Source of the DNA: Lucinisca nassula | Lineage: Eukaryota > Mollusca > Bivalvia > Lucinida > Lucinidae | Length of the DNA: 64,000 nucleotides | Assembly: GCA_963580285.1 (NCBI GenBank) | Contig: OY757011.1 | Location: 121,737,846 to 121,801,845, forward strand | Direction: 5' to 3' | In this document: positions 10,498 to 20,889 of the stretch, one piece after another | How the letters are laid out: every line of letters starts with the position of its first letter | Position numbering within the stretch: the first letter of the stretch is position 1 | Made by a program: the position numbers and the translations under genes | Notes under the pieces: model-generated | Told to the model about the DNA's origin: nothing | The model's input: the letters and a program-made list of their open reading frames with translations, nothing else | Databases searched by the model: none

Positions 10498-11938
10498 ATG
10501 CCCCCGCATCGTATGATGCCGGGGGCATAAAGTTTTTCGGTTTTCCATACGTGCGTCCGTGTGGAAAACCGAAAAACTTTATGCCCCCAGCATCATACGA
10601 TGCGGGGGCATAAAGTTTTTCGGTTTTCCATACGTGCGTCCGTGGGTACGTGCGTACGGTTTCCGAACATACGTCCTTCTGTACGAAAGTGTGTACGTAC
10701 GTAATCCTGTTAGACTCGGGTTAAGGTTTTTGTACAAGGTAGAACTTGAGCTCATATTTTCCAAACCATACAATAGAGTTGGTTTATATTTAGTATGATG
10801 ATGGATATAGGTCCAAAGTTTTAATCAGCAATACCCCACCCATACTCAAGGTCAAGGTCACGAACTTAGAAATTTCTAACGTTTAAGACACCGGCTAAGG
10901 TATTTGTACCACATAGAACTTGAGATCATATCTTCAAAACCATACAATGGATTTGGTTTATATTTAGTATGATGATAGATATAGGTCCAAAGTTTTAATC
11001 AGCAATACTACACCCATACCCATGACCTCAAGGTCAAGGTTGTGGACTTTGAAATTTTTAATGTTTAAGACCCAGGTTAAGGTATTTGTACCAGGTAGAA
11101 CTTGAGCTCATATTTTCCTAACCGTGTAATGAATTTGGTTCATATTCGGTATGAGGATACATATAGGTCCAATGGTTTATTCAGCAATACCCCCACCCAT
11201 CCCCATGACCTCAAGGTCAAGGTCACAGACTTAGAAAATTTTTAATCTTTAAGACTTTGGTTAAGGTTTTTGTACCACGTTGAACTTGAACTTTTATGAT
11301 TAATTTGGTTCATATTTGGTTTGATGATAGATGCAGGTCCAAAGTTTTATTCAGTAATAACCCCACCAATGCCTATGACTTCAAGGTCGCAGACATAGAA
11401 ATTTTCAAATTTAAATATGTTAATAGCTTATATTTTCCAAACTTTATAATGGATTTGCTTCATATTTGGTATGACAATAGTTGCAGGTCCAAAGTTTCAT
11501 TGAGCCATACCCCCCACCCCTTACCTAAAGGTCAAGGTCACAGACATAGAATTTTTTTATATATTATATTTTTTGAGAGGTCATATTTCCTGAACCATGT
11601 GATGGATTTGCTACATATTTGGAATGATGATTGATGCAGGTCAAAAGTTTAATTCAGCCATAACCCCGCCCCTGCCTATGACCTTAAGGTCAAGGTTGCA
11701 GACTTAGAAATGTTTAATGTTAACGTTTGTAAAGGCCTATATTTTCCAAACCATTTGATGGATTGAGTTCCTATTTGGTATGTTGATAGTTATTTTTTCA
11801 AGGTTTAATCAGCCATACACCAATCTATGCCAATGACCTAAGGACAGGTATTATTGTAATATGTAATTTTTTTTTGCAGGGGAGTGGGAGGTAGGCCCCT
11901 GGGCGGGGGCATTTGTGTTGTATTGACACATTTCTAGT
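10498..11938 (+). mobile_element. HINE-like element D with about 190-bp units
   Basis: The left end ATGCCCCCGCATCG is answered by GGGCGGGGGCAT at 11902-11912. A hairpin of the type TGTGTTGTATTGACACA and TTTCTAGTT follow. The first 160 bp are odd: the terminus occurs forward, then inverted, then forward again. Then come GTGCGTCCGTGGGTACGTGC and tandem units of roughly 190 bp with AACTTGAGCTCATATTTTCC and CTCAAGGTCAAGGTCA. The 3' end stops 20 bp before the acceptor of a HID1 exon. Confidence 0.7.
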
Positions 11939-11959
11939 TTATGTTTCACTTTTTCTTAG

Positions 11960-12132
11960 GACTAGAGAAGATGACGGAAGCTGCTCCACCTGATGATTCT
12001 CACAAAGATGCCCCTATGAAGGAGCTAGCCACATCAGCTGGGACCCACAGTATACAACCTAGAAATGAGATTGAGGATCCCATGGACTCGCCTCAGGTTG
12101 CTAAGAAGGAACTGCAGAAATCAAAGAGTGTA
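11960..12132 (+). CDS. HID1: HID1 coding exon (linker region), fifth from last
   Basis: Acceptor TTTTTCTTAG ends at 11959. The donor GTAAGT starts at 12133. The exon begins with two bases completing a split codon and ends on a whole codon. The peptide starts LEKMTEAAPPDDSHK, contains EIEDPMDSPQ and ends KKELQKSKSV. It is hydrophilic and rich in S, P, D, E and K, with no membrane segment. It corresponds to the variable, probably disordered linker that precedes the conserved C-terminal block in HID1 proteins. I assign it by phase and position rather than by similarity. The next exon is in frame. A HINE-like element ends just upstream, so the branch point may lie in transposon sequence. Confidence 0.8.
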
Positions 12133-12227
12133 GTAAGTACCCTGGTGATTGGGTGTGACAATAGTATTGTGTAACTTACATCACAGGGGAGTCCAACTGA
12201 TATTGGCTTACAGTTGAGCAAAGCCTG

Positions 12228-12468
12228 GGTCCAGTTGTTTAACGCATTGTTAGCTTATCGAGCTCTTTAGTGATCAAATTGATAGCTGTTCTAGCATGTA
12301 CAATATCTAAATTTTTATTTTTGCTGAAAAAATGTGAGTAGCTTTTGCATATGCAAAAGCTACTCACATTTTTGCAGCAAAAATATTAGTATATTAGCCA
12401 TAATAAATGATCAAGGTTTTAACAATTTGCTGACTAACGACGTCATTAGTTTTGAACAACTGGTCCCT
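12228..12468. mobile_element. CCAGTTGTTCAAA foldback MITE
   Basis: Outer ends GGTCCAGTTGTTTAA and TTGAACAACTGGTCC are inverted. The centre is a long perfect-looking hairpin, GTAGCTTTTGCATATGCAAA AGCTAC, with arms extending through GCTGAAAAAATGTGA. The body lies wholly inside a HID1 intron. Confidence 0.75.
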
Positions 12469-12678
12469 GCTATCCTTGCAGCAGAAAAGGGTTGAAGGGG
12501 AATGTTTTAATTTCTTCTGTTTATTCACTTTTAATTATCTTCCTGTCTCCCATGTCCCTTTTTCAGCTCATCTACTCATCAATCTCTTTTCTCTGTTTCT
12601 TATGTCACCAGTTTGCAAAAGGAGACTTACTTGTACTTTTGGAAACAGGCAGTGGTTTTCTTGACAACTGAATTCCTG

Positions 12679-12679
12679 C

Positions 12680-12744
<65 letters not shown>

Positions 12745-13095
12745 GCCGATTTAATGTGCAGGTACAGGGGCAACATCCACATAAGTGGGCCCTCTTCCAG
12801 GTAACTGGCTTGCTGCATGCATGACAGATCTCACACCAGATCTCCAGGTGTGTCTATCAAGAGGGTCTAAAGCTGAGAGCTTCTCTGTCAGCTGCTTCCT
12901 GTCATCTTGGACCTGCAAGGCCCACAGTTTCCATCAACCTGTGTGTCACAGGCTGTCTTGACTGTACCGTTGGAGCATTCCACATGTCCACACCAGCAAA
13001 GCCATCTCTCCTTCAGGATGAGGTCCAGGTCCTCAATGCCAAGCCACGCAAGTAGCTCATTGGACCTGATGATGACATTGTAGGAAATTATGCCC
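12679..13095 (-). mobile_element. 3' end of an RTE-like non-LTR retrotransposon with (ATC)n tail
   Basis: On the - strand the block from about 13090 to 12745 reads, with small defects, as the C-terminus of a non-LTR reverse transcriptase protein: ELLAWLGIEDLDLILKERWL, then GHVECSNG, VDGN and HTWRSGVRSVMHAAS. The region is 5'-truncated and ends at the left in a run of about 21 ATC units (12681-12743), fitting the short-repeat tails of RTE-type elements. An in-frame stop and at least one frame change show it is dead. It sits in a HID1 intron. Confidence 0.65.
12681..12743. repeat. (ATC)21 microsatellite
   Basis: Uninterrupted trinucleotide run, the tail of the adjoining retrotransposon fragment. 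It probably varies in length between individuals. The poly-serine and poly-aspartate open frames across it are artefacts. Confidence 0.95.
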
Positions 13096-13276
13096 TTTGA
13101 CAGTAACCCTTATATATTTGAGAAAGAAGGCAAATAATTGCATGCAAGAGTAAGATCCATACAGCATAAAGACAACTATATAAGACAGTGCTTTCAAAAA
13201 TGTTCTTATTTCTCTTATCAAGAGTGGTCTACTCTTTTAAGTAAACAATTTGCTTCCAAGAAGAAGATTATTTCCT

Positions 13277-13507
13277 TTAACCCATTTTGTACTGAACGGA
13301 ATCTTCCCCTCTTGTATACAGCAGGAGTCCATTTAGAAATTTAGGGGTGCCAGGCTCAGTTATTTTCAGAAATTTGTTTAAGAAATGATTAAGCTTTGTG
13401 CAAAATGGTGATGGTCATGATCAGATGCCACATTATTTGGTGTCCTGTCTGGGCCTGCACTGTTTGTCAATGACTCATCTTGAAGTTTCTGATATGAAAT
13501 GAGCTAA
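13277..13507 (+). mobile_element. piggyBac-like MITE (type 1)
   Basis: From TTAACCCATTTTGTACTGAA to GATATGAAATGAGCTAAA; the right end is worn. The centre has GTGATGGTCATGATCAGATG and TCTGGGCCTGCACTGTTTG. Confidence 0.6.
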
Positions 13508-13591
13508 AAGCAGATCCTATTTTTGGGGGGTGGTGTGGGGGGGGGGGGCTTAGGTTTCTAGAGGGCAAACATTAAACTGCAATAAATTGAT

Positions 13592-13891
13592 GGCCTCCGC
13601 CAATCGGGGCTTGAAGAAATAGATGGGCTGCATGATGCTTCCATGCAGAACTGAATCTGACCCGCGCACAAGTACTGGTAAACCGCTTAGGGGATCTAAG
13701 CCTGCCCAGGCAAATCGGTGCGAGTCGGAACAGTCCATGCTTTCAAACCCTATTGGTTTCATTGGGTGGCAGGGCTTAAGAAGTCATTTCATCTCAATGT
13801 TTGGTAAAAGTCCCACAAAATTGGAAGCAGCATCTCCAAAATGGCCTATACAGTGTTGACAGGGACGTTAAATGTCAAATCAAACAAACAA
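13592..13891 (+). repeat. SINE family A, sense, with near-perfect target duplication
   Basis: From GGCCTCCGCCAATCGGGGC to AAATGTCAAATCAAACAAAC. AAACTGCAATAAATT before it and AAACAGCAATAAATT after it differ at one base. Confidence 0.85.
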
Positions 13892-14126
13892 AAACAGCAA
13901 TAAATTATAAAGAAATAAAGTTAATGTTTTCTATATTGACAGAGAATATACCAAGGCCCAGATGATACGACTTTTAATGCGTCATTTCATCAGGATCTAT
14001 GCTGTTTGCCATTCTGTTAACAATTTTGTCTAATACTCCTTTTTACAAAAATGGGCATGTTCAGATTTCAACACAGAAGAATCCAATTTATAAACTTTGT
14101 GATGAAAGGGTTCATCTTTATTTTAG

Positions 14127-14240
14127 GAGACACCCCCACACAGTCCAGCTGGATCTGTCTCCTCTCACTCAGAAGGGAGACCACCACTGAAAAGAGGAGG
14201 ATCAACATCAGCTGGAAACTGGGTAGCCTCCCCTGAATGG
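14127..14240 (+). CDS. HID1: HID1 coding exon, fourth from last
   Basis: Acceptor TTATTTTAG ends at 14126; donor GTGAGT starts at 14241. The exon is exactly 38 codons in phase 0. The peptide begins ETPPHSPAGSVSSHSEG, continues RPPLKRGGSTSAG and ends NWVASPEW. The first part is a serine/proline/glycine linker that could be phosphorylated (inference). The final SPEW leads into the conserved WKQKLPLQ block of the next exon, as in other HID1 proteins. Two other frames are also open here but fit neither splice phase. Confidence 0.88.
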
Positions 14241-14339
14241 GTGAGTATTGTATTTGTAGCAGAAGAGAGGAAAATTTAGGGATAATTGTAAGGGGGAGTA
14301 CTGAGGATCATTTGGCAATATTTTTTTCTTGTTTCTCCA

Positions 14340-14571
14340 TTAACCAATTGTATACTAGTGGACTCTTCCATTGATATATGATGTTGGACAAAACCATTTG
14401 CCATAGGAGGGGTGTCAGGTCTATTTTTCGTTTTTGTTCTATTTTTGACGGAAAATTCAGTTAGCAAATAGTGCAGGCCCTGATCAGATGCCGTGTTCTG
14501 TGGCATCTGATCTGGGCCTGCCCTGTTTGCCAGGGTACCCCTTTAGGGGTTTGTTGCATGCAATGGGTTTA
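14340..14571 (-). mobile_element. piggyBac-like MITE (type 3)
   Basis: Runs from TTAACCAATTGTATACTAG to CCTTTAGGGG ... GCATGCAATGGGTTTAA. The centre has GTGCAGGCCCTGATCAGATG and its inverted partner. Confidence 0.6.
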
Positions 14572-14663
14572 AGCATTGCAATGGATTAAAGCATGTTGTG
14601 GGTTCTTGTTATAAATGCCTGTAACAGATCTTGTAATGGAGAAATAAGAAAGGCTATCCTTAA

Positions 14664-14905
14664 TTGGGCCCCGTCAAGCAATTTTGGTACTTATCGCCTA
14701 TGCGAGCAGCAAATGTTCAGGCGAGCCTGCGCATCCGCGCAGTCTCGCCAGAACCTTCGCTGCTCGCTCATACAAGCAGTGAATCAAGAGGAACCTTCAG
14801 ACAGAAAGCCTTATCCCTGGCCCCTCTGAATGGCTGGGCATGCGCAGTTAAAATTTGTCATGACGGAATGCTCGAAGACACAAATTCGCTCGGCGGGGCT
14901 CATTT
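14664..14905 (+). mobile_element. GC-rich MITE, copy 2
   Basis: Second copy of the element at 3144-3383, starting GGGCCCCGTCAAGCAATTTT and ending TTCGCTCGGCGGGGCT. The internal GCGAGCAGC / GCTGCTCGC palindrome is present. Similarity to copy 1 is high, pointing to recent activity. Confidence 0.65.
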
Positions 14906-14999
14906 ATCCTTGTTACTCCTTATTCTGAAGCTCAGATTATAATATCAAGGTATTGCTGAACATTAGCTGGGTCTTAGGATAAAAGATTTTACATTTATG

Positions 15000-15636
15000 C
15001 TATTCAAAAGTGCCACTAAATGTATATAATGCAAAAAAAAACAAAAAAAACAACAACAACAAAAAAAAACACATTTGTTGTGTCAGAGAACAAACATCAT
15101 GACCTACTAATACTGATTTTGGCAGTTGCTTAGGAGTTACATATCTGAGGGCTCACCTTTTGATGTCTGCAGGAAAGCAGGCACTTGTCTTGTTGCACAA
15201 TTCAAAGTTCTCCAATCAGGAAAAAGCAAAAAAAAAACAAGTACCCACAGTCTACGTTACTAAGCTCACTACCGTCTGCGTGACTATCACTGACTGCCGC
15301 CGACCCTGCACAAAATCTAGTTTATAGCGTCGATAATCACCTCCCTAAGACTGGCTAAAAAGTAAATTCTGGACTGTGCTTGTGCACTTGGGCATTGGCA
15401 AACAGTGTATACCTAATCAGACACCACACAACTGTCTGATCAGGGCTACTGTGCTTGCTTAAAATACTGGAATTTAAGGGTTAAACGAACAGTTCTATTC
15501 TCAGTGCAGGATTAGTTACCCAACCTACACTCAGAGACAATCAACCCACCAGTACTCTCAGTGCTTTGTTTTTTTTTAGCAAAGATACCAGTAGTATTAG
15601 ATTTTGTATAACATATTAGGCACTAGCAAGCTAGTT
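15000..15636. other. HID1 intron sequence without recognised gene
   Basis: A-rich run at 15030-15070, then unique-looking sequence. A fragment near 15395-15485 (GCAAACAGTGTATACC, GTCTGATCAGGGC, AAGGGTTAA) is a worn piggyBac-like MITE. Nothing else is supported. Confidence 0.4.
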
Positions 15637-16880
15637 ATGTCCCCCCACCCGAAAGGGAGGGGGTCATATTGGTTTTGGTGCGGATCCTGTCGGCGTTGGC
15701 GTTGCCTCTTGTCTGCACTCTATCTCCTGAATGGATGGATGGATTTTGATTAAAATTACACAGATACACCACTGGGAGGGGGAAAAGTACTGATTAGATT
15801 TTGGTGACCTTGACCTAATTTTCAAGGTCACAGGGCTGAAACCATTGTCAAATTTTAGACCAAAAAAGCTTGTCTGCACTCTAACTCCTGAACCAATGGA
15901 AGGATTTGGTTCATACTTGATACATTATATCAGTGGGATGGTCTTAAGAACTGATTAGCTTTTGGTGACCTTGACCTAATTTTCAAGGTCACAACGGGAG
16001 TTAGACTTTTAAAAATTGGCTTGTCTGCACTCTTTCTCCTGAACCGGTGGATGAATTTTGATCAAACTTGGTACATTATATCAGTGGGCTGGTCTTAAGA
16101 ACTGATTAGATGTTGGTGACCTTGACCTAATTTTCAAGGTCACCACGGGACTTAGACTGTTGAAAATTGCCTTGTCTGCACTCTATCTCCTGAACCAGTG
16201 GATGGATTTGGTTCAAACTAGGTACATTATATCAGTGGGCTGATCTTAAGATCAAACTTGGTACATTATATCAGTGGGCTGGTCTTAAGAACTGATTAGA
16301 TGTTGGTGACCTTGACCTAATTTTCAAGGTCACCACGGGACTTAGACTGTTGAAAATTGCCTTGTCTGCACTCTATCTCCTGAACCAGTGGATGGATTTG
16401 GTTCAAACTAGGTACATTATATCAGTGGGCTGATCTTAAGAACTGATTAGATTTTGGTTACCTTGACCCTAATTTTCAAGGTCACAACGGGAGTTTGACT
16501 TTTAAAAATTGGCTTGTCTGCACTCTTTCTCCTGAACCAGTGGATGAATTTTGATCAAACTTGGTACGTTATATCAGTTGGCTGGTCTTAAGAACTGATT
16601 AGATGTTGGTGACCTTGACCTAATTTTCAAGGTCACCACGGGACTTAGACTGTTGAAAATTGCCTTATCTGCACTCTATCTCGTGAACCAGTGGATGGAT
16701 TTGGTTCAAACTAGGTACATTATATCAGTGGGCTGATCTTAAGAACTGATTAGATTTTGGTGACCTTGACCTAATTTTCAAGGTCACAGGGCTGAAAAAG
16801 TAAAAGTAAAGGGTAAAAGCAGAATTTGAAATAATGAGTGTGGTGGGGGGACATCTGTTTTCTTAGAAAACAATTCTAGT
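15637..16880 (+). mobile_element. HINE-like element E with TGACCTTGACC satellite
   Basis: Left end ATGTCCCCCCACCC, right end GGGGGGACAT near 16844-16853, then a hairpin (GTTTTCTTAGAAAAC) and TTCTAGTT. The inside is a tandem array of units of about 170 bp with TTGTCTGCACTCTATCTCC, GTACATTATATCAGTGGGC and the inverted pair TGACCTTGACC ... TTCAAGGTCA. Two neighbouring units (about 16060 and 16250) are nearly identical, showing recent array growth. The 3' end lies 46 bp before a HID1 exon. Confidence 0.7.
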
Positions 16881-16926
16881 TAAGCTAACATTGCTTTGAA
16901 TAAATGGTATGTTATGTTTACAACAG

Positions 16927-17018
16927 GTGTTGACATGGAAACAAAAGTTGCCACTACAGACAATCATGAGAATGTTACAGGTGCTTGTACCTCAAGTTGA
17001 GAAGATCTGTATTGACAA
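16927..17018 (+). CDS. HID1: HID1 coding exon, third from last
   Basis: Acceptor TTTACAACAG ends at 16926; donor GTGAGT starts at 17019. The exon gives 30 whole codons plus two bases. The peptide begins VLTWKQKLPLQTIMRMLQVL and continues VPQVEKICID. This amphipathic helical block is strongly conserved across animal HID1 proteins and is the clearest identification point. The final lysine codon is split with the next exon. The acceptor's pyrimidine tract is weak; CTAAC at 16884-16888 could be the branch point. Confidence 0.93.
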
Positions 17019-17326
17019 GTGAGTATCATAATGTGTTGACAATGGCTGATATGGGTCGAGGGCTGATATAGGGTATGAGTTATGGTTTTATGTTTAAAGC
17101 TTTCCTAAAAACAAAACAAAGTTTTAGTTGAGAAGCAAGGCAATAGTTGGCTTTGTTCATACTTTCGTTAACGACAAGATTTTTTTCTTTACCAATGTTA
17201 TATAGGAATTCAAAAAGTGACCTGGCAGAGGTCAGATGCTGCAGAATGTTATGTCTGATCAGGACCTTCACTGTTTGCCAGATTTTGTGGTGTGATAGGA
17301 ACACATACAAGTGTTTCAATGATTTT

Positions 17327-18030
17327 TATGTCAGAGGTATGATAAAGGGTGTGTGATATGGATTTTGGGGGTGTGATAAGGGTACATGATACAGCATCAC
17401 ATGCTAATGTCTCAGCGAACTTGATATCTGCACACATTCCACATTCATATCGCATATTGAAAACAATGTATTTTGTAGTAAATATATGATAAATAGAGAT
17501 TATCATGATATGAAAAATGCCATATCATAATCTATTTATCATACATTTCACTTTTAAAAAAATGTGTTCAAAATTAAATTGTATTAATTGCATCTGCCTA
17601 ATGCGAACGTTACAATGAGAATCCCATTATCTTCGGTCTAGCTATGTAATTTAAGAGATCCAAAAGTCTGTCAGCAATCCACTGCATCGTTCTTTCGCCC
17701 ATTTTCCTCTCGTATTTGCTGTGCCTTGCCATGTTTTTTTTTGCCAAACAGTTCAAACAGGTGAAAATATTGCAAATGGCATCCTGAACAACAAATGCGA
17801 AATGCCTCACAAGGAAGAACGCCGCGTGTTCCGAATAGGGTGACGTCAGAGGTATGATAAAGGTTTAGGGGTGCAATAAAGGGTTGTGATATGGATTTTT
17901 GGGGTATGATAAAGCCCATGCGATATGGCAGCACTTGCAAGCATGATACGTGAATTGGTGTCACGTTCGTATCGCATATTCAAAAACTAAGTATTTTATA
18001 CTAAATGTATGATAAAATGTATCATCAAGT
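17327..18030. repeat. pair of direct dispersed repeats in intron
   Basis: Two diverged copies of a roughly 200-bp block begin GTCAGAGGTATGATAAAGG (about 17330 and 17846) and contain GTGATATGGATTTT and TCGTATCGCATATTCA-like sequence. They are separated by about 300 bp of AT-rich DNA. Open frames on the - strand here are not convincing genes. Confidence 0.5.
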
Positions 18031-18890
18031 GTGTATCAGAATGCACTGACAGGTATCAGAAAGTATTGACAGCTTAGTATTAGAATGTATTGACAAGATT
18101 AGAGGGTATCAGAAAGTATTGACAACTTAGTATCAGAATGTATTGACAAGATTAGAGGGTATCAGAAAGTATTGACAACTTAGTATCAGAATGTATTGAC
18201 AAGATTAGAGGGTATCAGAAAGTATTGACAACTTAGTATCAGAATACTGCCAAGTGAGTATTTGAATGCATTGGCAAGTGAGTATCAGAATGTACTGACA
18301 AGTGGGTATTTGAATGCATTGGCAAGTGAGTATCAGAATGTACTGACAAGTAGGTATTGGAATGTATAGACCACAAGTGAGTTTCAGAATGTATTGACAA
18401 GTTTGTTTGTTTGTATTGGAGTTTAAGGCCCAGTCAACACTATTTAGGTCATTTTTGTGCCGGTCAGTTTACCTATCCACACTTTTCCTGGGCAGGCTTA
18501 TACGTAAACGGTTAACCAGTACAGTGCACATTCTTTCGCCAGGAACTGACAACGGCCCTTCTTGAATCAGCAGAAGGGAGAGAATGATCGTAGAAAAGAT
18601 TTCATGATCAGTCTCCACGAAAGAATGTTGCTGACCCCGGCATGTTTAATGACAAGTAAGAATTAAAATGTATAGACCACAAGTGAGTTTCAGAATGTAT
18701 GGACAAGTAAGTATCAGAATGTATAGATCACAAGCGAGTTTCAGAATGTGTTGACAAGTAAGTATCAGAATGTATAGATCACAAGTGAGTTTCAGAATGT
18801 ATGGACAAGTAAGTATCAGAATGTATAGATCAGAAGTGAGTTTCAGAATGTATGGACAAGTAAGTATCAGAATGTATAGTCAAAGTTCAA
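18030..18890. repeat. minisatellite of roughly 50-bp units
   Basis: Tandem units built from GTATCAGAATGTATTGACAA and variants: one form with GATTAGAGGGTATCAGAAAG, another with ATAGACCACAAGTGAGTTTC. A SINE fragment splits the array at 18398-18655. The whole lies inside a HID1 intron. Confidence 0.85.
18398..18655 (-). repeat. SINE family B, antisense, inserted in the minisatellite
   Basis: It begins with the tail complement GTTTGTTTGTTTGTATTGG, then GGCCCAGTCAACACTATTTA, CCTGGGCAGGCTTATACG and GAAAGAATGTTGCTGACC. Array sequence ATTGACAAGT before it and AATGACAAGT after it look like the target duplication. Confidence 0.75.
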
Positions 18891-18899
18891 TACCTTGAA

Positions 18900-19761
18900 T
18901 ATTGTATGAGATAGGGTAGTTTGAACAACTGAGGGTTAATCATAGGGCCAGGTCAGAAAGCATAATGTGGATACTTTTTCTAGCTTCAGTAAAATAAATA
19001 AATAGTCAAACTTCAATGGCTTGAACATCTTTGGGACCACGAAAATCTGTTTGAGACGGGTAGTTCAAGCTCCCAGGAGGCATAGTGAGGATAATTTTGG
19101 ACTTCTTTTCAGTGTTTTCTTTGTTCTATAATATAAATGTATGTTGTGTGTACTCGTTAGAATCACCACATTGAGGCGATTCTAATGAGTAGATACAGCA
19201 TACATTGGCAAGATAAAAGACGAAAATATCCGAAATTTTCACTCACTATTTCTGATGTAGAGATATTCCCTAGGGACTCCAGAACAGGTTCGACTATTTC
19301 TGATATTCCCTAGGGACTCCAGAACAGGTTCGACTCAGCCATGGTAAACAAGCCATCAAAGTTCTACTGTATTGTGTGTACCCATTACAATCACTTCATT
19401 GAGACCATTCTAATGTGTGCACACAACATACTTTTTCAGATATAATCAGGAAAAAAACTCAGTAAATTATCAAAAATATCTGGATGCTTGGGGCTTGGGG
19501 AGGTCTTCTATAGGGCTCAAGAGCGAGTTCAAATGAGCCATTGTAAACAAGTTCTCCCATATTGGAGTTATTGAAGTTGCACCTGATTCAACTACAAAAA
19601 CATGAGGTTGCATTGTATTGCAGTCACCCAAGATGAAATCTGAACACATGATGCCATGACAGTGTATGCACTTTTCTACCCTCTAATTTAAACCATTTGC
19701 TTACCAAAAGTGATAGGATCTTACTTGCTTTAATATGCATGGCTATGAATACTTAGTTGCT
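18900..19761. other. HID1 intron with small repeat fragments
   Basis: Contains the motif TACTCGTTAGAATC ... GATTCTAATGAGT as a hairpin near 19150-19190, a short tandem duplication of GATATTCCCTAGGGACTCC at 19262-19332, and GTTCAA-rich stretches repeated with GCATAATGTGGATA. No gene is supported. Confidence 0.45.
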
Positions 19762-19984
19762 ATAACCCATTGCAGGCGGGAAAACCCTAAAGGGGTATCT
19801 TGGCAAACAGTGCAGGCCCGGATCAGTCTCTGCAGAAGTCTGATCAGGGTGTGCACTATTTGCTAACAGAATTTTCTGTCAAAAATATAATAAAAATGAA
19901 AAAATAAGCCTACTACCCATTATATGACAAATGGACTTGTCCAACAAATAGCAATGGAAGATTCCACTACTATACAGTGGCTTA
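19762..19984 (+). mobile_element. piggyBac-like MITE (type 3)
   Basis: From TAACCCATTGCAGGCGGG to TATACAGTGGCTTAA, with GGCAAACAGTGCAGGCCCGG and GACTTGTCCAACAAATAGC inside. The outer TTAA is worn at the left. Confidence 0.6.
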
Positions 19985-20116
19985 ATACAATGGCTATTGT
20001 ATGAAAAAAGTGAATGTAAATATTTAAATCCCTGAAACAAAAAGATTCATTGTTAGTAATGAGTAAAACAAAGTTTTGTTTTTGAATTGTATCATAAAAT
20101 AGGAGAAAATTGTTTG

Positions 20117-20318
20117 TACAGTGACATTCTGCTGTTAAGACCACCTGAAATTAAGACTTATTCTTCCTTTCACAAATATTTAATGTTTTAAGTCTTTCAT
20201 ATTTTTTGTGTTTTTGTTTTACACTCACTGGTAATAAACCATCTTTGGGACTGTTCCAAAGTGATCTAACTTTTGAACAGTCACAAAGGTGATCTTTTTG
20301 CTGATGAATTTTACTGTA
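20117..20318. mobile_element. mariner-like MITE (TACAGTGA type)
   Basis: Ends TACAGTGACATTCTG and GATGAATTTTACTGTA form an imperfect inverted repeat with TA edges. Inside are GTTAAGACCACCTGAAATTA and GGGACTGTTCCAAAGTG. A better preserved copy is at 21356. Confidence 0.6.
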
Positions 20319-20368
20319 TGTTCACATTGAAACTGTACAGATTTGAAATTTCTGTTGTTTTTTTGCAG

Positions 20369-20527
20369 AGGTTTAACAGATGAGAGTGAAATACTGAAGT
20401 TTCTGCAGCATGGTACACTAGTGGGCTTACTCCCTGTACCCCACCCAATACTGATCAGGAAATATCAGGCTAACAGTGGGACCACCATGTGGTTCAGAAC
20501 CTATCTGTGGGGCGTCATTTACTTGAG
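20369..20527 (+). CDS. HID1: HID1 coding exon, second from last
   Basis: Acceptor TTTTTTTGCAG ends at 20368; donor GTAAGA starts at 20528. The exon is 159 bp and completes a split lysine codon at its start and opens a split arginine codon at its end. The peptide runs GLTDESEILKFLQHGTLVG, then LLPVPHPILIRKYQANSG, then TTMWFRTYLWGVIYL. This is the best conserved part of HID1, near the C-terminus; the Trp/Tyr-rich end suggests a packed hydrophobic core or membrane-facing surface (inference). No defects are seen. Confidence 0.95.
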
Positions 20528-20599
20528 GTAAGAAAAAACAAAAACCTGCTGACGTAAATAAGGTGGTAAAATCTGTTAGTTTAACAACTGATCACTTCC

Positions 20600-20790
20600 A
20601 CCTTTGTTTGCCTCGGTAGCTTAGCCTGATGCAGATCTTGACTGGTGATCTGGAGGTCGCGGGTTTGATACCTGTCTGGTTGGCAACATTCTTTCCTGGA
20701 GACTGATCATGAAACCTTTTCTGTGGTCATTCTCTCACTTATGCTGATTCAAGCTTCAAAAGCAATCTGATCTGTATCTACACTGTTTGC
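20600..20790 (+). repeat. tRNA-headed SINE family B, 5' half
   Basis: A-box-like GGTAGCTTAGCCTGA and B-box-like GCGGGTTTGATACC, then GGCAACATTCTTTCCTGGAG and GTGGTCATTCTCTC. It breaks off before the core shared with SINE family A. Confidence 0.65.
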
Positions 20791-20889
20791 AAACAAATCA
20801 GTATCTGCAGGGATGAAGATAAAGATAAAGAAGCTTTATACAATTTCGCATATCCAAAACAAATAACATAAGCTCTGTAGAGCTTTTAT

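Noticed and set aside
12613..12818. Poly-serine and poly-aspartate open frames
   Set aside because: Both are translations of the (ATC)n tail of a retrotransposon fragment.
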